DNA of 64,000 nucleotides, taken from the NCBI GenBank assembly GCA_016192105.1, contig JACPUV010000026.1:124001-188000 (forward strand), written 5' to 3'. The DNA comes from Sphingobacteriales bacterium (GTDB lineage: Bacteria; Bacteroidota; Bacteroidia; Chitinophagales; Chitinophagaceae). Under the pieces are notes generated by a model. It saw nothing but the letters and a program-made list of their open reading frames with translations, searched no databases and was not told the DNA's origin. The translations under genes were made by a program, and so were the position numbers. Of the stretch, positions 62,872 through 64,000 are shown piece after piece (position 1 is the stretch's first letter; every line of letters starts with the position of its first letter).

Positions 62872-64000
62872 TCAATTAACAAAGCGCCAGAAGACCCCGA
62901 GCCTGAACTGGAGCCCCGGGAGGGCGTAATAAGGAGCCACCAGGTTATTGCGGGTAAACCCAAATCCGTCCAGGTTACGGGCCGCATTCAGGTTCTCGGC
63001 CCGGATAAAGGCCGTAAAGGGTTTGATCCTGAAGTGCAGGTAGGCCGCAATATCCGGCAGCGGGTTGCGGATGGTCATGGTATCCTGGTACACAAACTGG
63101 CCGAGCGCCGGGGAATAATCCGCTGCTTTGTAAGCGGCCCGGTACTTTATCTCCGTTCCAAACGCAATAGTGAGATTTTTAAAACCCAGGTTACCCTCAT
63201 ACCCGATACGGTTCCGGGTGTACAAGGCGGGTACATTCACCGGCGCATCCCCGACTGCCTGCTGCAGGTATATTTCAGCATGCCAGTTCCAGTGCTTTCC
63301 CAAACGAAACGTTTTCTCGATGGCTACCTGCAGCATGTTAAACAAACTGCTTTCCTGCTGTACCTGGTAATATCCTGAAAAATAAGTATAGTTCGTAGCC
63401 AGGTAATAATGACCGGTCAGCCGCAGGCGGAAAGAAGGCAGGAAATAGGCCGCATACAGGTGGGTATTGTTTTCCTTCTTCAGGTTTGCAGCTGTTTTCG
63501 CCAGGTAAAAACTGCTGCGGTTATCAAATACAAAGGAAGGGGTACGGCTCGTATTTTCAAATCCCAGTTGCAGGGAACCCACTTTTTTCCCCAGCAGGCT
63601 CAGCAGGCTGATATGTGCTTCATAATCGCCTGCATTGAAACCGGTAAAGTACAAACTGCCATTTGCTTCTATATCCCAGCGCTGGTTACGGGTCTTATTC
63701 CGGTATTCGGCGTGACCTGCCGTATTGAAGAAACGGGATTTCCCCGAAGACAATTCCCCGCTGATATGCTGGAGCATCAGTCCCAGTTTGATAAACTGGT
63801 GCAGGTTCTTCGCGTCGGGGAACTGGTAGATGGAAAAATCGTTGGACAGTATCTTCCACTTGTCCCTGAATAAAACCGTATCCCGGGGCCCGCGCAGGCT
63901 GGTATCATAATACGCCTGGTAATACATTGAATCGCCCACATTGTCCTGAAAGGTATAGCTGTTTTTATCCAGCCGGATCGTATGTTCAAACCGCAACCGG
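62872..64000 (-). CDS. Putative porin, partial (5' end outside window)
   Basis: The last 376 codons of an outer-membrane protein of the Bacteroidota putative-porin type: alternating beta strands throughout, frequent aromatic residues at strand ends, and a C-terminal FRLGVFWRFVN. The frame is open to the window edge, so the start and signal peptide are not visible. Position just upstream of the metal unit may be coincidence. Confidence 0.85.
   Translation of the reverse strand, partial: RLRFEHTIRLDKNSYTFQDNVGDSMYYQAYYDTSLRGPRDTVLFRDKWKILSNDFSIYQFPDAKNLHQFIKLGLMLQHISGELSSGKSRFFNTAGHAEYRNKTRNQRWDIEANGSLYFTGFNAGDYEAHISLLSLLGKKVGSLQLGFENTSRTPSFVFDNRSSFYLAKTAANLKKENNTHLYAAYFLPSFRLRLTGHYYLATNYTYFSGYYQVQQESSLFNMLQVAIEKTFRLGKHWNWHAEIYLQQAVGDAPVNVPALYTRNRIGYEGNLGFKNLTIAFGTEIKYRAAYKAADYSPALGQFVYQDTMTIRNPLPDIAAYLHFRIKPFTAFIRAENLNAARNLDGFGFTRNNLVAPYYALPGLQFRLGVFWRFVN

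Overview
This 64 kb window is chromosomal DNA from a Bacteroidota bacterium, most likely of the Chitinophagaceae. The evidence is the protein families present (S9 peptidase, GH97, AbiE pair, HYC_CC_PP proteins, TonB receptor, putative porin), the Bacteroidota -7 promoter box TAnnTTTG in front of at least nine transcription units, the lack of obvious Shine-Dalgarno sequences, and a tmRNA whose tag ends in YAMAA. No rRNA, tRNA, CRISPR array, intact IS element or prophage was seen.

Layout. 1-9.3 kb: housekeeping genes, namely the 3' part of a 2-oxoacid dehydrogenase E2, a lipoprotein histidine phosphatase, a large secreted S9 peptidase, an EamA exporter, a DPM1-like glycosyltransferase, a DnaQ-like exonuclease, a 40-residue lipoprotein and a YtxJ-like thiol protein. 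9.3-16.6 kb: a complete histidine operon, hisGDCBHAF-orf56-hisIE, preceded by a 16-residue leader peptide with six His codons and a textbook pause hairpin/antiterminator/terminator set. An unannotated 56-codon membrane-helix ORF is wedged by 4-nt overlaps between hisF and hisIE. 16.7-25.9 kb: two-component genes all on the minus strand, including a 1723-residue kinase with CHASE3 and about ten PAS domains. 26.3-29.1 kb: a GH97 glycosidase and the tmRNA. 29.2-38.9 kb: a PKD-like secreted protein, a membrane-anchored MutS homologue, a GH3-dxr-rseP operon, rplU-rpmA, a 30-residue Lys/Ala-rich H1-like protein, and a PolX/PHP protein whose polymerase active site looks degenerate. 38.9-49.7 kb: an amidohydrolase, a glutaminase-type amidotransferase next to an ATP-grasp-like protein of unknown product, an AbiEi/AbiEii pair followed by a frameshifted restriction-gene remnant (a defence-island scar), a cupin, an LtaS-like sulfatase and Tex.

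49.9-62.8 kb is a metal-handling region. A minus-strand unit encodes an unknown small protein, an RND pump fused to its own outer-membrane factor, and the periplasmic adaptor. A second minus-strand unit of seven genes runs from a promoter at about 62.81 kb to a shared hairpin terminator at 56.77 kb: HYC_CC_PP protein, HMA protein with a duplicated Cys-rich tail, second HMA protein, TlpA-like thioredoxin, outer-membrane barrel, second HYC_CC_PP protein, and a TonB-dependent receptor carrying its own HMA domain. Together they look like a cell-envelope pathway for binding, moving and exporting a thiophilic metal, probably copper; the functional assignment is inference. The window ends inside a putative porin gene.

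Strongest leads: the histidine attenuator with a nearly leaderless leader peptide, the seven-gene metal operon with its Cys-rich duplication and HMA-TonB receptor, the amidotransferase/ATP-grasp pair, the AbiE plus broken restriction gene, and the fused RND-OMF with an internal signal-peptide-like segment.
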